From positions 3,596,001 to 3,660,000 of the forward strand of contig NZ_CP017715.1 of NCBI RefSeq assembly GCF_001854125.1: DNA of 64,000 nt. The letters are read 5' to 3'. Both the position numbers and the translations under genes were made by a program. Position 1 is the stretch's first letter, and every line of letters starts with the position of its first letter. The DNA comes from Marinobacter salinus. GTDB lineage: Bacteria > Pseudomonadota > Gammaproteobacteria > Pseudomonadales > Oleiphilaceae. Positions 48,001 to 57,671 of the stretch are shown here, one piece after another. The notes beneath the pieces are model-generated. The model worked only from the letters and a program-made list of their open reading frames with translations, did not search any database and was not told the DNA's origin.

Positions 48001-49296
48001 CTAAAGCTGATCAATACCCGGCAGCCTGGCCGCTAGCTGTTTCACTATAACAGGCAGTTCTTCATCAATTCCCATGGCGTACCGCGCAACCCGGTTACGT
48101 GCAAAGGGCAGTGCCCGGGCCGCACCCAGGCCGAGATTCCGAAGCAGGTGAACCGGCGGGATGCGGTTGCTGAACAGGTGATAGAACAGGTCCATCGTCA
48201 TCATCATCCGGCGATTTGCGGGCCTCCGCTGTTGTTCATACTTTCCGAGCCATGTGGGATCTGCCAGGTCATCACCGGCGCGCCTGGCTTCTTTCACCAT
48301 CGCCTGGAGGCATTGGGCATCCTGGAAGCCCAGATTGACACCCTGGCCCGCCAAAGGGTTGATAGTGTGGGCTGAGTCGCCTGCCAGCACCACACGGCCG
48401 GCAAAGTAATGTCTGGCGTGCTGGCGGGCAATGGGGAAGCTGGCGCAAGCATCAATATGGGTCAGTGAAGGCAGTTCAGAAGGGAATGCTTTCCGGATTT
48501 CGGCCATCAGCTGTTCGCTGGGCAGGGCCTTCAGGCGCGCGAGTTCTTCGGGAGCATCGTACCAGACCAGCGAGCCCCAGCTTTCTCCCGGGTGATCCGG
48601 GCCGGCGCTGTGCAGCGGCAGGAACGCCCTCGGGCCGGTTGGGTGAAACCCCTGCCAGGTGACGTTTTCTACCGGGCCCTGATAACGGACGGAAATGACC
48701 ATGGCTTGTTGATTGTACTGGTTGCGGGCTACGCCGATACCCGCCAGGTCACGGATCCTGGATTGTGCGCCATCGGCACCAATCACAAGTTTCGCCTCGA
48801 GAGCCTGGCCATTTTGCAGAGTCAAGGTAACGGTTTGGCGGGTTTGCTCCAGTGTCGAGACGCTTTGGCCGGCAATGACAGTAACCAAGGATTCGGCCCC
48901 AGCGGTTTGCCAGAGTGCTTGCTGGGTTACCGAGTTCTCGACGATGTGGCCGAGATGAGAGGCGCCCAAGGCTGCAGCATCAAATTCCACCTCTGTCAGG
49001 GTCCGTGGTATCAGCGTGGCAAGAGGGTGTCGGGTCTCATCCCATACTGCCAGGCGTTGATAGGGTGTGGCCCGCATGTCGAGAATATGCGGCCAGGCCC
49101 CCAGAGTTCGCAGATAACGTTCGCTGCCGGCACTGAGGGCTGAAACACGGATGTCGGGTGCGGCTGCAGGGTCGAAGTCGGGCGCAGGCGCACGATCGAC
49201 CATAGCGACGTTGAGGCCGTCCCGGCCGAGGCCTGTGGCGAGGGCGGCGCCGACCATCCCGGCGCCGACAACTACTACATCAAATGCTTGCGTCAT
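48001..49296 (-). CDS. UbiH/UbiF/VisC-family FAD-dependent ubiquinone hydroxylase
   Basis: The 431-residue flavin monooxygenase has the N-terminal VVGAGMVGAALATGL motif and the family DSAHTINPLAGQGVNLGFQDA block near 310, typical of ring hydroxylases of ubiquinone synthesis. Which ring position it hydroxylates (UbiH, UbiI or UbiF role) cannot be decided by eye. No other ubi genes are adjacent. Confidence 0.9.
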   Translation of the reverse strand: MTQAFDVVVVGAGMVGAALATGLGRDGLNVAMVDRAPAPDFDPAAAPDIRVSALSAGSERYLRTLGAWPHILDMRATPYQRLAVWDETRHPLATLIPRTLTEVEFDAAALGASHLGHIVENSVTQQALWQTAGAESLVTVIAGQSVSTLEQTRQTVTLTLQNGQALEAKLVIGADGAQSRIRDLAGIGVARNQYNQQAMVISVRYQGPVENVTWQGFHPTGPRAFLPLHSAGPDHPGESWGSLVWYDAPEELARLKALPSEQLMAEIRKAFPSELPSLTHIDACASFPIARQHARHYFAGRVVLAGDSAHTINPLAGQGVNLGFQDAQCLQAMVKEARRAGDDLADPTWLGKYEQQRRPANRRMMMTMDLFYHLFSNRIPPVHLLRNLGLGAARALPFARNRVARYAMGIDEELPVIVKQLAARLPGIDQL

Positions 49297-49381
49297 ATCG
49301 GGTTCCTGTCTGATGCCACCAGTTTACGCGATGGAACGGATCAGACAAGCGGCCCGAGTCAAGCGTGCGTCGAACAGCCCT

Positions 49382-49936
49382 TTAACCGGCCATGCCAGAG
49401 ACTGTCTGCTTGCCGGCATCTGCCGGCTGTCGTCTGCGCTTCGTCAGCCAGGCGGGTTTCTGGGCGCCTGGTTTTACAAACCCCTGATTCAGCACCATAG
49501 GTTGCACCAGATTCAAGAAGTCCGTCGTCTTCATGTGAACGGATTCGGTGTGGCTGCCCGCAGCAAAGGCCAGTTCGGGTTGTTCCGTCAAAGCTTCACT
49601 GCAATAGACAGACATTCCAAAAAGATTGCCAAACGGAGGCATGGCGCCAACCTCACAGTCAGGGAAGCGGTCCTCAAATTCCTGTTCATCGGCGAGATCG
49701 ATGAAATCCGTGTCGAGAATCCGGGAGAGCCGGTCCCAGCGAATGCGCCAGGTGGCCGGCATGACCAGCATGGCCATTTTCCCGTCAAGTTCGATGATCA
49801 CAGTCTTGACGACGCGGTCTCCGGCAATTTTGACGTGATGAGCAAGCTGCTGGGCTGTGAACGCAGGGGGGTGTGAGAGGCACATGTATTCAACATTTGC
49901 CCCGTCGAGGAATTCCTTTAACTGCTGTACCGGCAT
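49382..49936 (-). CDS. YbaK/ProX-type aminoacyl-tRNA deacylase family protein
   Basis: The 184-residue protein has a YbaK fold with the conserved lysine region VVKTVIIELDGKM near 45-55 and GAMPPFGNLFGM near 105. Such domains hydrolyse mischarged aminoacyl-tRNAs in trans. The final 30 residues are basic and poorly ordered and look lineage specific. It lies 85 bases downstream of the start of the ubiquinone hydroxylase gene's promoter side, transcribed in the same direction, and is not obviously in an operon. Confidence 0.85.
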   Translation of the reverse strand: MPVQQLKEFLDGANVEYMCLSHPPAFTAQQLAHHVKIAGDRVVKTVIIELDGKMAMLVMPATWRIRWDRLSRILDTDFIDLADEQEFEDRFPDCEVGAMPPFGNLFGMSVYCSEALTEQPELAFAAGSHTESVHMKTTDFLNLVQPMVLNQGFVKPGAQKPAWLTKRRRQPADAGKQTVSGMAG

Positions 49937-50105
49937 AGTGACAACCTCCTACCAGCAATGACAGCGTTCCGGAGCCATTCATTCTCCATGCGCCTGGCTC
50001 CGATGGCCTGGCGAGGTCGGAAAACCCCGCCATTATCGTCAGCTTAGTAGAGGCTGCGCAGTTTGCGAGTAACCAGATGTATCAATGAGAAACGGTTCCG
50101 GCTTT

Positions 50106-50939
50106 TCACTCGCTCTGGTGCATGTGCACATCCCTTTGAGGAAATGGAATACTGATGCCTTCGGCGTCAAAGGCCTTTTTGACCTTTTCCTGCATATCCC
50201 AGTAGAACGGCCAGAGATCACCGGATTTGGTCCAGGCCCGCACAGTCAGGTCTACAGAGCTTTCGCCCAGACCACCAACGACAATCATCGGTGCCGGATC
50301 TGACAGCGCCCGGTCATCCTCTTCAATCAGGAATTTGATAACACTTTTGGCCTTGTCGATATCATCGCCGTAGCCAATGCCGAAGGACATGTCGCAACGG
50401 CGGGTCTCGTAGGCGCTCATGTTGGTCAGGCTGGCATTAGCGAGCTGGCCGTTGGGAATGACGACCCGGCGGTTATCGAAGGTGTCCACAATGGTGTAAA
50501 GAATGGTGATCTCCCGGACCGAGCCGAGATAACCCTGGGCATCGATGACATCGCCTACCTTGAATGGCTTGAAGATCAGGATCAGTACCCCGCCGGCGAA
50601 GTTCGCCAGGCTACCCTGAAGTGCCAGACCCACCGCCAAGCCGGCGGCACCAACGATGGCGATGAAGGAGGTGGTAGCAATGCCAACCATGGAGGCAACG
50701 GAAATCAACAACAGGATCTTGAGAATGGCGCTGAACAGGCCACAAAGAAACTTGTTCAGCGTGGGGTCTTTCTGCCCCAGTTTGTGATCCAGGACGGCAA
50801 TGAACTTGTTGATTAGCCAGAGGCCGACAACAAGCGTAACGATGGCCAGCACCACTTTGGGGGCATAGGCCATGATCAGGGTGATTGCCTGATCCATCAG
50901 CTGTGAAGCGTTTCCTTCAGCTCCGAAAAGGTCATCCAT
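50106..50939 (-). CDS. Small-conductance mechanosensitive channel, MscS family
   Basis: The 277-residue protein resembles E. coli MscS (286). It has three membrane helices, the pore helix with alternating G/A (GAAGLAVGLALQGSLANFAGGVLI) near 110-135, and the beta domain FKPFKVGDVIDAQGYLGSVREI. It opens under membrane tension to release solutes. The 145 bases upstream toward mnmH hold no recognisable feature. Confidence 0.93.
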   Translation of the reverse strand: MDDLFGAEGNASQLMDQAITLIMAYAPKVVLAIVTLVVGLWLINKFIAVLDHKLGQKDPTLNKFLCGLFSAILKILLLISVASMVGIATTSFIAIVGAAGLAVGLALQGSLANFAGGVLILIFKPFKVGDVIDAQGYLGSVREITILYTIVDTFDNRRVVIPNGQLANASLTNMSAYETRRCDMSFGIGYGDDIDKAKSVIKFLIEEDDRALSDPAPMIVVGGLGESSVDLTVRAWTKSGDLWPFYWDMQEKVKKAFDAEGISIPFPQRDVHMHQSE

Positions 50940-51084
50940 AAGGGAACTCCTTGTATTTTCGTATTTTTCGGGTAGGTAACAGGTGTGTGGGCAAAACCTG
51001 AGTGCAACCGGCTTCGCCTAAGGGTTTTATAGCAGACAAATGTTCCGGGCGCGCGACATCCTCAGTAGCCAGGTCGCTGCGTTC

Positions 51085-52188
51085 TTACGCTGTCAGGGCT
51101 TTACCGGACCAGTCGAGGAGTATGTCCGGGCCTCCGCGCTCAAGAATGGGCCCCTGTTTTTGACTGAGTTGGTAATCGTACATCGGGTCGTAGTAGTCGC
51201 TGAGCAAGGACTGGATCCAGGCGTCGTGGCCGCTGACATCGCCCCTGCGCTCCTGGTGCTCCAATGCCTGTTCCATCAAGGCACGCAATTGTTTATGCCG
51301 TTCGCCACCCAGCCGTTTTCGAATTCGGTCCAGGGCACTGAGAAGGTAGTCGCGAAAGTTCAGCCAGCCCGCCTCTTCGCCATCACGTTTCATATAGTCC
51401 GCAACCATGCCTTCGACATAGTCTTCGCGAATAATGGCAATTCTCTGTTCCATCGGCTGCTCAAGAATCATCAACGGTGCTTCTGACATTCGCTCCCGAA
51501 GACGCTCTGGCAAGACGCAACGCCCGACCAGCCGGCTCTCGTCCTCAAGGTACACGGGCCCGCTTTGCAGGTGGCGCGCCTTGAGCATGGCAACGGAAAG
51601 ACGATTTTCGAAGTCGATCTGTGTGGGTTGGGGCGTCACCTGCCGACCAAAACTGGAGCCCCGGTGATTGGCCAGGCCTTCAAGGTCGATGGGATTCGGC
51701 AGTTGCTGAAGCACCCTGGTTTTTCCCGTTCCGGTCCGGCCGCTGAGAATCCGGAATTCGCTGCTTTCAATCAGCTGCTCGAGATGATCGATCAGAAACC
51801 GTCTCAGCGCCTTGTAACCACCCGTTACCAGCGGGTAATCAATGCCGGAATCCCGGATCCACTGCTGGGTAAGTCGTGACCGAAGGCCGCCCCGAAAACA
51901 AAAAAGATACCCCTCAGGGTATTGTGAAACGAAGCGTTTCCAGGCCTCAATGCGCTGAGCCTTGATGTCGCCACGAACCAGCTGGTGCCCAAGTTCAATG
52001 GCTTTGTCCTGGCCTTTTTCCTTGTAGCAGATTCCCACACGGTGGCGCTCCTCATCATTCATCAGCGGAGCATTCTGGGCGCAGGGGAAGCTGCCCCTGG
52101 AAAACTCCACGGGTGCCCGGACATCCATCAGGGGAATGTCATTGAGGAAAAGGGAAAGGTAATCGTCGGTGTCGGGTCTGCGTGCCAT
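51085..52188 (-). CDS. mnmH: tRNA 2-selenouridine synthase (geranyl/seleno-uridine) MnmH/SelU
   Basis: The 367-residue enzyme replaces sulfur with selenium at wobble 2-thiouridine through a geranylated intermediate. The N-terminal rhodanese domain has its catalytic cysteine in YLFCFRGGLRSR, and the C-terminal P-loop domain has SGRTGTGKTRVLQQL near 170. The start at 52188 (MARRPDTDDY) fits the family; an ATG 72 bases upstream adds unrelated sequence. selD is not visible in the window, so selenophosphate supply must come from elsewhere. Confidence 0.93.
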   Translation of the reverse strand: MARRPDTDDYLSLFLNDIPLMDVRAPVEFSRGSFPCAQNAPLMNDEERHRVGICYKEKGQDKAIELGHQLVRGDIKAQRIEAWKRFVSQYPEGYLFCFRGGLRSRLTQQWIRDSGIDYPLVTGGYKALRRFLIDHLEQLIESSEFRILSGRTGTGKTRVLQQLPNPIDLEGLANHRGSSFGRQVTPQPTQIDFENRLSVAMLKARHLQSGPVYLEDESRLVGRCVLPERLRERMSEAPLMILEQPMEQRIAIIREDYVEGMVADYMKRDGEEAGWLNFRDYLLSALDRIRKRLGGERHKQLRALMEQALEHQERRGDVSGHDAWIQSLLSDYYDPMYDYQLSQKQGPILERGGPDILLDWSGKALTA

Positions 52189-52326
52189 TTCAGCGTTCAG
52201 CCGGTTGCCAAAGTGAGGCCGCAGTATAGCGGAAATGGGGCTTTTCTGCTTGCTGGGCACTGCTTGCTGGCGGCAGCATGACTACAATGTGGTCTTTCGG
52301 GAATACACGTTGAGTCAGGAGTTGCG

Positions 52327-52980
52327 ATGTCACCGGAACGTCTTAACGCGCACTTGCGTAAAACGCTCAGCCGAGGGCGGGTTGAAGCCTCCCGGCCTTC
52401 AGGCTGCCCGCGGTTGGCGCTCTATCTGTTCGACCCTTCGGTACTCGAAGGCCCCCTGAGTCATGAGGAGGCCCAGTCGGTGGTAGCGGCACCCGCATAC
52501 TGGTCGTTTTGCTGGGCCAGTGGTCAGGTGCTGGCAAACTGGATTCTGGACAATCCGGAGTGGGTAGCGGGTAAAACCGTGCTGGACTTTGGTTCCGGGT
52601 CCGGCATCGTGGCGATTGCGGCGGCAAGGGCAGGCGCCCGCGAAGTAATCGCCTGCGACATTGATCCGGGCGCGCTGGATGCGGTTCTGGCCAACGCGAC
52701 CTTGAACGGTGAGTCGGTTACGTTGTGCAGTGACTGGCATGAACGCCCCGAAGGAATTGATGTCATCACTGCGGCAGATGTCTTGTACGATCCGGAAAAC
52801 CGGCCGTTTCTAGGAGTGTTTCAGAAGGTGGCAGCAAGGGTGTTGCTGGCGGACTCAAGAGTCCGGGATCTGGGTGATGACGCATATAGAAAGTACGCCG
52901 AGATTGAGGCGAGGACCTGGCCCGACCTGAATGAGTTTGAGGAATTTAACCGGGTGAGGATTTATGTGGCCGAGGCATGA
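52327..52980 (+). CDS. Class I SAM-dependent methyltransferase (ETFB-lysine/Methyltransf_16 type)
   Basis: The 217-residue methyltransferase has motif I VLDFGSGSGIVAIAAARAGA near residue 80 and ACDIDPGALDAVLAN after it, then the ADVLYDPENRPFL motif. It resembles the METTL20/Methyltransf_16 group, which includes ETF-beta lysine methyltransferases. The substrate is not certain. It is divergent from mnmH and ends just before the terminator of the antisense-strand regulatory RNA. Confidence 0.82.
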   Translation: MSPERLNAHLRKTLSRGRVEASRPSGCPRLALYLFDPSVLEGPLSHEEAQSVVAAPAYWSFCWASGQVLANWILDNPEWVAGKTVLDFGSGSGIVAIAAARAGAREVIACDIDPGALDAVLANATLNGESVTLCSDWHERPEGIDVITAADVLYDPENRPFLGVFQKVAARVLLADSRVRDLGDDAYRKYAEIEARTWPDLNEFEEFNRVRIYVAEA

Positions 52981-52998
52981 GAGCACCTTCGAAAGGGC

Positions 52999-53235
52999 AA
53001 AAATAAAGGGCGACCCTTAGGTCACCCTTTGTCGAAACAGGTCGGCGCATCCTTGCGCATTGGGCAACAGCCATGTTGCGAGATCCCTGAGCCACTCCCT
53101 GGTGCCGGCTTCCGAGCCAGCGTTCCGCATATTATCCTTTAAGCGAGGCGTCCCTGTGTCCCTGCCTCTCCCTGCATTCCATGCCGGGGTGCATCCAGTG
53201 CGTCTTCCAGTTCCCTGCCATCCTTGATGTGATCA
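52999..53235 (-). ncRNA. Probable Csr/Rsm-family regulatory RNA (CsrA/RsmA sponge)
   Basis: On the minus strand about 235 bases contain about fourteen GGA motifs, six of them AGGGA. Several sit in hairpin loops: GCGCA-AGGA-TGCGC (53045-53058), GGCT-CGGA-AGCC (53107-53118), GAGGC..GCCTC enclosing two AGGGA (53145-53168), GCAT-GGA-ATGC (53174-53184) and GCA-CTGGA-TGC (53191-53201). It ends in a GC hairpin (53005-53030) followed by ATTTTT. TATAGT at 53235-53240 can be a -10 element. No protein is encoded. The pattern is that of CsrB/RsmZ sponges of CsrA; the 5' end is approximate. Confidence 0.75.
53005..53030 (-). terminator. Terminator of the Csr-type RNA
   Basis: AAAGGGTGACC and GGTCGCCCTTT form an 11-base stem with one mismatch and a short loop, followed on the minus strand by ATTTTT. 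It may also end the plus-strand methyltransferase transcript, though with a poorer U-run. Confidence 0.8.
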
Positions 53236-53410
53236 CTATATCAACCCGGGTCTTACAAACGTGTGAACTGAGCCGTCCTCATTTGAAAGATGAGCCGGGG
53301 CCTTTAATATTAACTTATAAAAATCAGTTGTTTGAGTGTTTATTTGGGCTGTGGGTCGTCGTTGCGTACGTGATCTCACTGCAGGATCGCACGCGCCTGT
53401 AGGAAATATC

Positions 53411-53815
53411 TCACATGGATTCCGGCGAATTTCTCAAGTCCGGTTTGCCCAGGTTGCGCAGCCCCGGCCAAGGCAGGATTCCGATCACGATGCCGACACC
53501 ATCGGCCGCCAGGTCTGCCATCGAGAAATCCCGATAAGGGAGTGTGGCCTGAACGCCTTCAATGGCAAAACCGAATGCCAGCAGCAGTGGCGCATACTGC
53601 CAGGCTTTTGCCTCCGGCCAGGACAGGCGGGTCAGCAGTGTCAGTTCGAGAAACGCAATCAGGTGGTTGATCTTGTCACTTGGTGAGGACGGGATCGGGT
53701 AGGGATTGTCCGTGGTCGCCAGAAACACGATGGCAGCCAGAGAGATGAGAAGGGCTGTGCGCCAGAGCGGCCTGAAATGAAGCAGGTTCAGTGCACGATG
53801 TTTCAGTGTTGCCAT
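53411..53815 (-). CDS. VanZ-like membrane protein
   Basis: The 134-residue protein has about four hydrophobic segments and a VanZ-like pattern: DKINHLIAFLELTLL in the middle and FGFAIEGVQATLPYRDFSMADLAADGVG later. VanZ-like proteins are small membrane proteins of mostly unknown role; VanZ itself gives low teicoplanin resistance. The start at 53815 is preferred over upstream ATGs that overlap the cysZ leader. The 175 bases between its end and the Csr-type RNA contain an AT-rich stretch and no gene. Confidence 0.78.
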   Translation of the reverse strand: MATLKHRALNLLHFRPLWRTALLISLAAIVFLATTDNPYPIPSSPSDKINHLIAFLELTLLTRLSWPEAKAWQYAPLLLAFGFAIEGVQATLPYRDFSMADLAADGVGIVIGILPWPGLRNLGKPDLRNSPESM

Positions 53816-53912
53816 GGGGAGTTTCCGTAAGTGCTCTCGGGCTGTGGGAACGTTTCCAACATGATATGCTTTGCGCCCCGTCAATGTCATCGGAGCGGAG
53901 GGCCTGCCGGTA

Positions 53913-54662
53913 ATGCTCAAGGGAAATTTTTTTCGTGGACTTGGCTATCTGGGAGAGGGGTTCCAGCTGATCAGACAGCCCGGCCTGAGGCTTTTCGTCG
54001 TCATTCCGTTGGTCATCAACGTCTTGTTGTTCGGGCTTCTTTTCTACTTCCTTGCTGACCTTTTCTCCGAGCTGATCACCACTGCGATGAACTGGCTGCC
54101 AGACTGGTCCTGGCTCCAGTCTCTTGACTGGCTGTTCTGGATTCTCTATGGCGGTGTCATTCTGCTCATGCTTGCCTATGGCTTTGTGATTGTGGCCAAC
54201 CTGATTGGCTCGCCTTTCTATGGCTACCTGGCTGAGCTGACCGAAAAGCATCTCACGGGTCAGGAGGTAAGTACCGACGACAGCTGGAGCGCCATTATCA
54301 AGGATATTCCCCGTGCTCTCTGGCGCGAGGTTCAAAAAATTGTCTATTACCTGCCGCGGGCGATTGGCTTGTTCGTCATTGGTCTCATTCCTGTGGTGAA
54401 TCTGGTGGCGGCAGTGCTGTGGTTTCTGTTCAACAGCTGGATGATGGCTCTGCAATATGTGGATTACCCGGCGGATAATCATAAAGTCAGCTTCCGGGCT
54501 CTGCGTAGCCTGCTGGGAGAAACGCGTTTGTCCGCGTTTGGCTTTGGGCTCCCTGTGGCGCTTGCGGCCATGGTGCCGATCCTGAATCTAGTTGTGGTGC
54601 CCGCAGCGGTATGTGGTGCAACCGCTTATTGGGTGCGTGAAAACGGCGCTACCCGGAAATAA
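53913..54662 (+). CDS. cysZ: Sulfate transporter CysZ
   Basis: The 249-residue, four-helix membrane protein has the length and pattern of CysZ: MLKGNFFRGLGYLGEGFQLI at the start, NLIGSPFYGYLAELTEKHL near 115 and YVDYPADNHKVSF near 195. It takes up sulfate (and sulfite-sensitive flux) for cysteine synthesis. The start at 53913 matches the family. rapA follows immediately. Confidence 0.92.
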   Translation: MLKGNFFRGLGYLGEGFQLIRQPGLRLFVVIPLVINVLLFGLLFYFLADLFSELITTAMNWLPDWSWLQSLDWLFWILYGGVILLMLAYGFVIVANLIGSPFYGYLAELTEKHLTGQEVSTDDSWSAIIKDIPRALWREVQKIVYYLPRAIGLFVIGLIPVVNLVAAVLWFLFNSWMMALQYVDYPADNHKVSFRALRSLLGETRLSAFGFGLPVALAAMVPILNLVVVPAAVCGATAYWVRENGATRK

Positions 54663-54679
54663 ATTTGTCTGGAGGTTTC

Positions 54680-57541
54680 TTGGATACATCGGATTTTGTT
54701 ATTGGTCAGCGTTGGGTCAGCCACAGTGATACGGCCCTCGGCCTGGGTATCGTTACCGATATCTCGGGGCGCCGGGTAACCCTGGGCTTTCCTGCCGCTG
54801 ACGAAGAGCGCACCTATGCCATCGATAACGCGCCGCTCTCCCGCATCATCTATCAGATTGGTGAGGAAATCGAAACATTCGACGGGCAGAAGTATGTGGT
54901 GCGTGCGGTAGAAGACATCGGTGGTGTGCTGATGTACCACGCAGATGACGCCGAGAACATCCACCAGATTTCCGAGGTGAAGCTAAGCAGTTCGGTAAAT
55001 TTCTCCGCGCCTCAACAACGCCTGTTTGCCGGCCAGTTTGATCGCAATGGCGCCTTTAGACTGAGGGTGGCAACGTTACAGAACATGGACAGGCTCCGAG
55101 CCTCGCCAGCCCAGGGCCTGATAGGGGCCCGGACCCAGCATTTGCCACATCAAATCTACATTGCGCAGGAAGTTGCCAGGCGGCATGCTCCCCGAGTTTT
55201 GCTGGCGGATGAAGTCGGACTGGGGAAAACCATTGAGGCCGGTCTGATCCTGCACTACCAATTGCATACCGGCAGGGCTAAACGAGCGCTGATTGTGGTG
55301 CCGGACTCCTTGATCCATCAGTGGCTTGTGGAAATGCTACGCCGTTTCAACCTGCGTTTTTCCATCATTGATCAGGGCCGCTATGACGCGCTGAAAGAGG
55401 ATGAAAGCGATGTCGATGCGCTGGTAAATCACATCTTTGGTGACGACAACGCGGTTAACCCGTTTGAGACAGAACAGTTGGTGCTCTGCAGTCTGGATTT
55501 CTTCACTCGGAGCAGTCAGGCCCGCAAGGATGCCCTTGCCGCAGGCTGGGATCTGATGATCGTGGATGAAGCGCACCACCTGGCATGGAGCCCGGAAGAG
55601 GTCAGCACTGAATACCGGATCGTTGAGGAGCTGTCGGCGGCGAGTCGCGGCCTGTTGTTGCTGACGGCAACCCCTGAGCAGGTGGGTGTGGCGAGTCACT
55701 TTGCCCGTCTCAGGCTTCTGGACCCGGCGCGCTTTCATGACCTGGAAGCGTTCCGCGAGGAGGAGAAACAATACGAAGCCATCAATAACGTCGTGCGGCG
55801 TCTGCAGAATGAACCGGAAGAGATCACCGGGGATGACCGCAAAGCACTTCAGGTGTGGCTGGGTGATGAGCTTGACCAGTTGTTGGCCGGCGATAACCCG
55901 TATCAGGCCGTCATTGATGCCTTGCTGGACCGCCACGGCACTGGTCGTGTGCTTTTTCGCAACACCCGTGCCGCCATTCAGGGCTTTCCGGAACGCCGGC
56001 CTCAACCCGAACCTATGCCTGCTCCCGGTATATACGAAGGCCACGCCTGGGGACTTGCGGGCCTGTCACCGGAGCAGTCCGTGCCTGAAGAGCAATGGCT
56101 GGCGGAGGATCCCCGTGTCGCCTGGCTGGAAAAGAAACTTGTCAGCCTGCGCCCGGCCAAGGTGGTGGTGATCTGCGCCCGTGCCGAGACGGCTATGGCC
56201 ATGGAGCATTACCTCCAGCTTCGCGCTGGTATCCGCAGTGCCGCGTTCCACGAACACCTGAGCCTCGTCGAGCGCGATCGCGCGGCGGCCTATTTTGCCG
56301 ACAGCGAGCAGGGTGCCCAGGCACTGATCTGTTCGGAAATCGGCAGTGAAGGCCGTAATTTCCAATTCGCCCACCATCTGGTGCTTTTCGATTTGCCGGC
56401 AAACCCGGATCTGCTGGAGCAACGTATTGGCCGGCTTGATCGCATTGGGCAGACAGATATTATCGATATTCACGTTCCTTACCTCCAGGATACCGCTCAG
56501 GAGGTCCAGTACCGCTGGTTCCAGGAAGGCCTGAACGCATTTGCAGAGAGCTGTGCTGTCGGCGTTGCTGTGCAGGAGACAGTGCAGGATCAGTGGCAGC
56601 AGTCCATTGATGGAGATGGCTCGGCGGTTGGCCGGTTGCTGTCCGCTTCAGCGAAAGAGGCAGGGCGCCTGCGCACTTTGCTTCAGAATGGGCGCGACGC
56701 GCTGATTGAACTGAACTCCTGTCGACGGGATGTGGCCGACCAGCTGATTACCGAGATAGAAGGCGAGGAAAGTTCTGCTCAGGTCCGGGACTACATGATT
56801 GAAGCTTTCGACATTCTGGGCGTGGATGTAGAGGATCACGGCGAACACTCCGATGTGCTGCGGCCTGGTGAACACTACCATGCCGGCCACGTTGCCGAGT
56901 TGCCCGAGGATGGCGTGACCGTTACCTGGAGTCGCCAGCAGGCCCTGGAGCGGGAAGATCTTGCCTTCATGAGCTGGGAACACCCGATGGTAACCGGGGT
57001 GATGGATTCGGTCACCAGCTCCGGTCTTGGCAAAGCGGCTCTGGCCAGTCTGTCGGTGAAAGCTTTGCCGCCGGGGACTCTTTTGATGGAGGCTCTGTTC
57101 ACCGTTCATTGTCCGGCACCGGACTCGCTTCAGCTCACCCGTTATCTGCCAGTATCTCCGTTGCGTCTGTTAGTGGACGTAAATGGTAAGGACCTGTCTG
57201 CTGCCTTGCCCCACGACCGTCTTAACGACATGAGCTCCAATATCCGCCGCCGCACGGCACAGGCTATTGTGCCCCAGATAAGACCCCAGGTTGAGACCAT
57301 GGTGGATCACGTCGAACGACTATCTGAGCCTCACCTGGAACCCATGAAGAAACTGGCGCTGGAACGGCTTGACGCGACGCTCAGCCCCGAGATTCGCCGG
57401 CTGGAAGCGCTTCAGAAGGTGAACCCGGTCATTCGCGACGAGGAAATTGACTATTTTCGGCGCCAGCTGGCAGCAGCGAGGGAGGCGATAGGTCAGGCCA
57501 GTCTGGCACTGGAAGGAATCCGGGTGATTGTGACGGCATGA
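54680..57541 (+). CDS. rapA: RNA polymerase-recycling ATPase RapA
   Basis: The roughly 953-residue Swi2/Snf2 ATPase has N-terminal Tudor-like domains (FVIGQRWVSHSDTALGLG), the helicase core with LLADEVGLGKTIEAGLIL (motif I) near 175 and DEAHHL (motif II), and C-terminal RapA-specific domains. It frees stalled RNA polymerase after transcription. GGAGG lies 4 bases before the TTG at 54680, which gives the family-length N-terminus; a TTG at 54665 is the alternative. The gene starts within 20 bases of the cysZ stop. Confidence 0.94.
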   Translation: MDTSDFVIGQRWVSHSDTALGLGIVTDISGRRVTLGFPAADEERTYAIDNAPLSRIIYQIGEEIETFDGQKYVVRAVEDIGGVLMYHADDAENIHQISEVKLSSSVNFSAPQQRLFAGQFDRNGAFRLRVATLQNMDRLRASPAQGLIGARTQHLPHQIYIAQEVARRHAPRVLLADEVGLGKTIEAGLILHYQLHTGRAKRALIVVPDSLIHQWLVEMLRRFNLRFSIIDQGRYDALKEDESDVDALVNHIFGDDNAVNPFETEQLVLCSLDFFTRSSQARKDALAAGWDLMIVDEAHHLAWSPEEVSTEYRIVEELSAASRGLLLLTATPEQVGVASHFARLRLLDPARFHDLEAFREEEKQYEAINNVVRRLQNEPEEITGDDRKALQVWLGDELDQLLAGDNPYQAVIDALLDRHGTGRVLFRNTRAAIQGFPERRPQPEPMPAPGIYEGHAWGLAGLSPEQSVPEEQWLAEDPRVAWLEKKLVSLRPAKVVVICARAETAMAMEHYLQLRAGIRSAAFHEHLSLVERDRAAAYFADSEQGAQALICSEIGSEGRNFQFAHHLVLFDLPANPDLLEQRIGRLDRIGQTDIIDIHVPYLQDTAQEVQYRWFQEGLNAFAESCAVGVAVQETVQDQWQQSIDGDGSAVGRLLSASAKEAGRLRTLLQNGRDALIELNSCRRDVADQLITEIEGEESSAQVRDYMIEAFDILGVDVEDHGEHSDVLRPGEHYHAGHVAELPEDGVTVTWSRQQALEREDLAFMSWEHPMVTGVMDSVTSSGLGKAALASLSVKALPPGTLLMEALFTVHCPAPDSLQLTRYLPVSPLRLLVDVNGKDLSAALPHDRLNDMSSNIRRRTAQAIVPQIRPQVETMVDHVERLSEPHLEPMKKLALERLDATLSPEIRRLEALQKVNPVIRDEEIDYFRRQLAAAREAIGQASLALEGIRVIVTA

Positions 57542-57671
57542 CCGGATTTGTGATCGCTGCAGCCGCCGGATTGTGAAACCCTGGCTGTTCAGCTTTCATC
57601 CGATACGCTACCGTAAACGTAACGAATTGTAGTCTTTAATATTCCCGAACCATGGATGACAGAGAGAACCG

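Noticed and set aside
53181..53402. Short plus-strand open frame (73 codons) in the gap before vanZ
   Set aside because: No Shine-Dalgarno, no family resemblance, and it lies opposite the Csr-type RNA and its promoter region.
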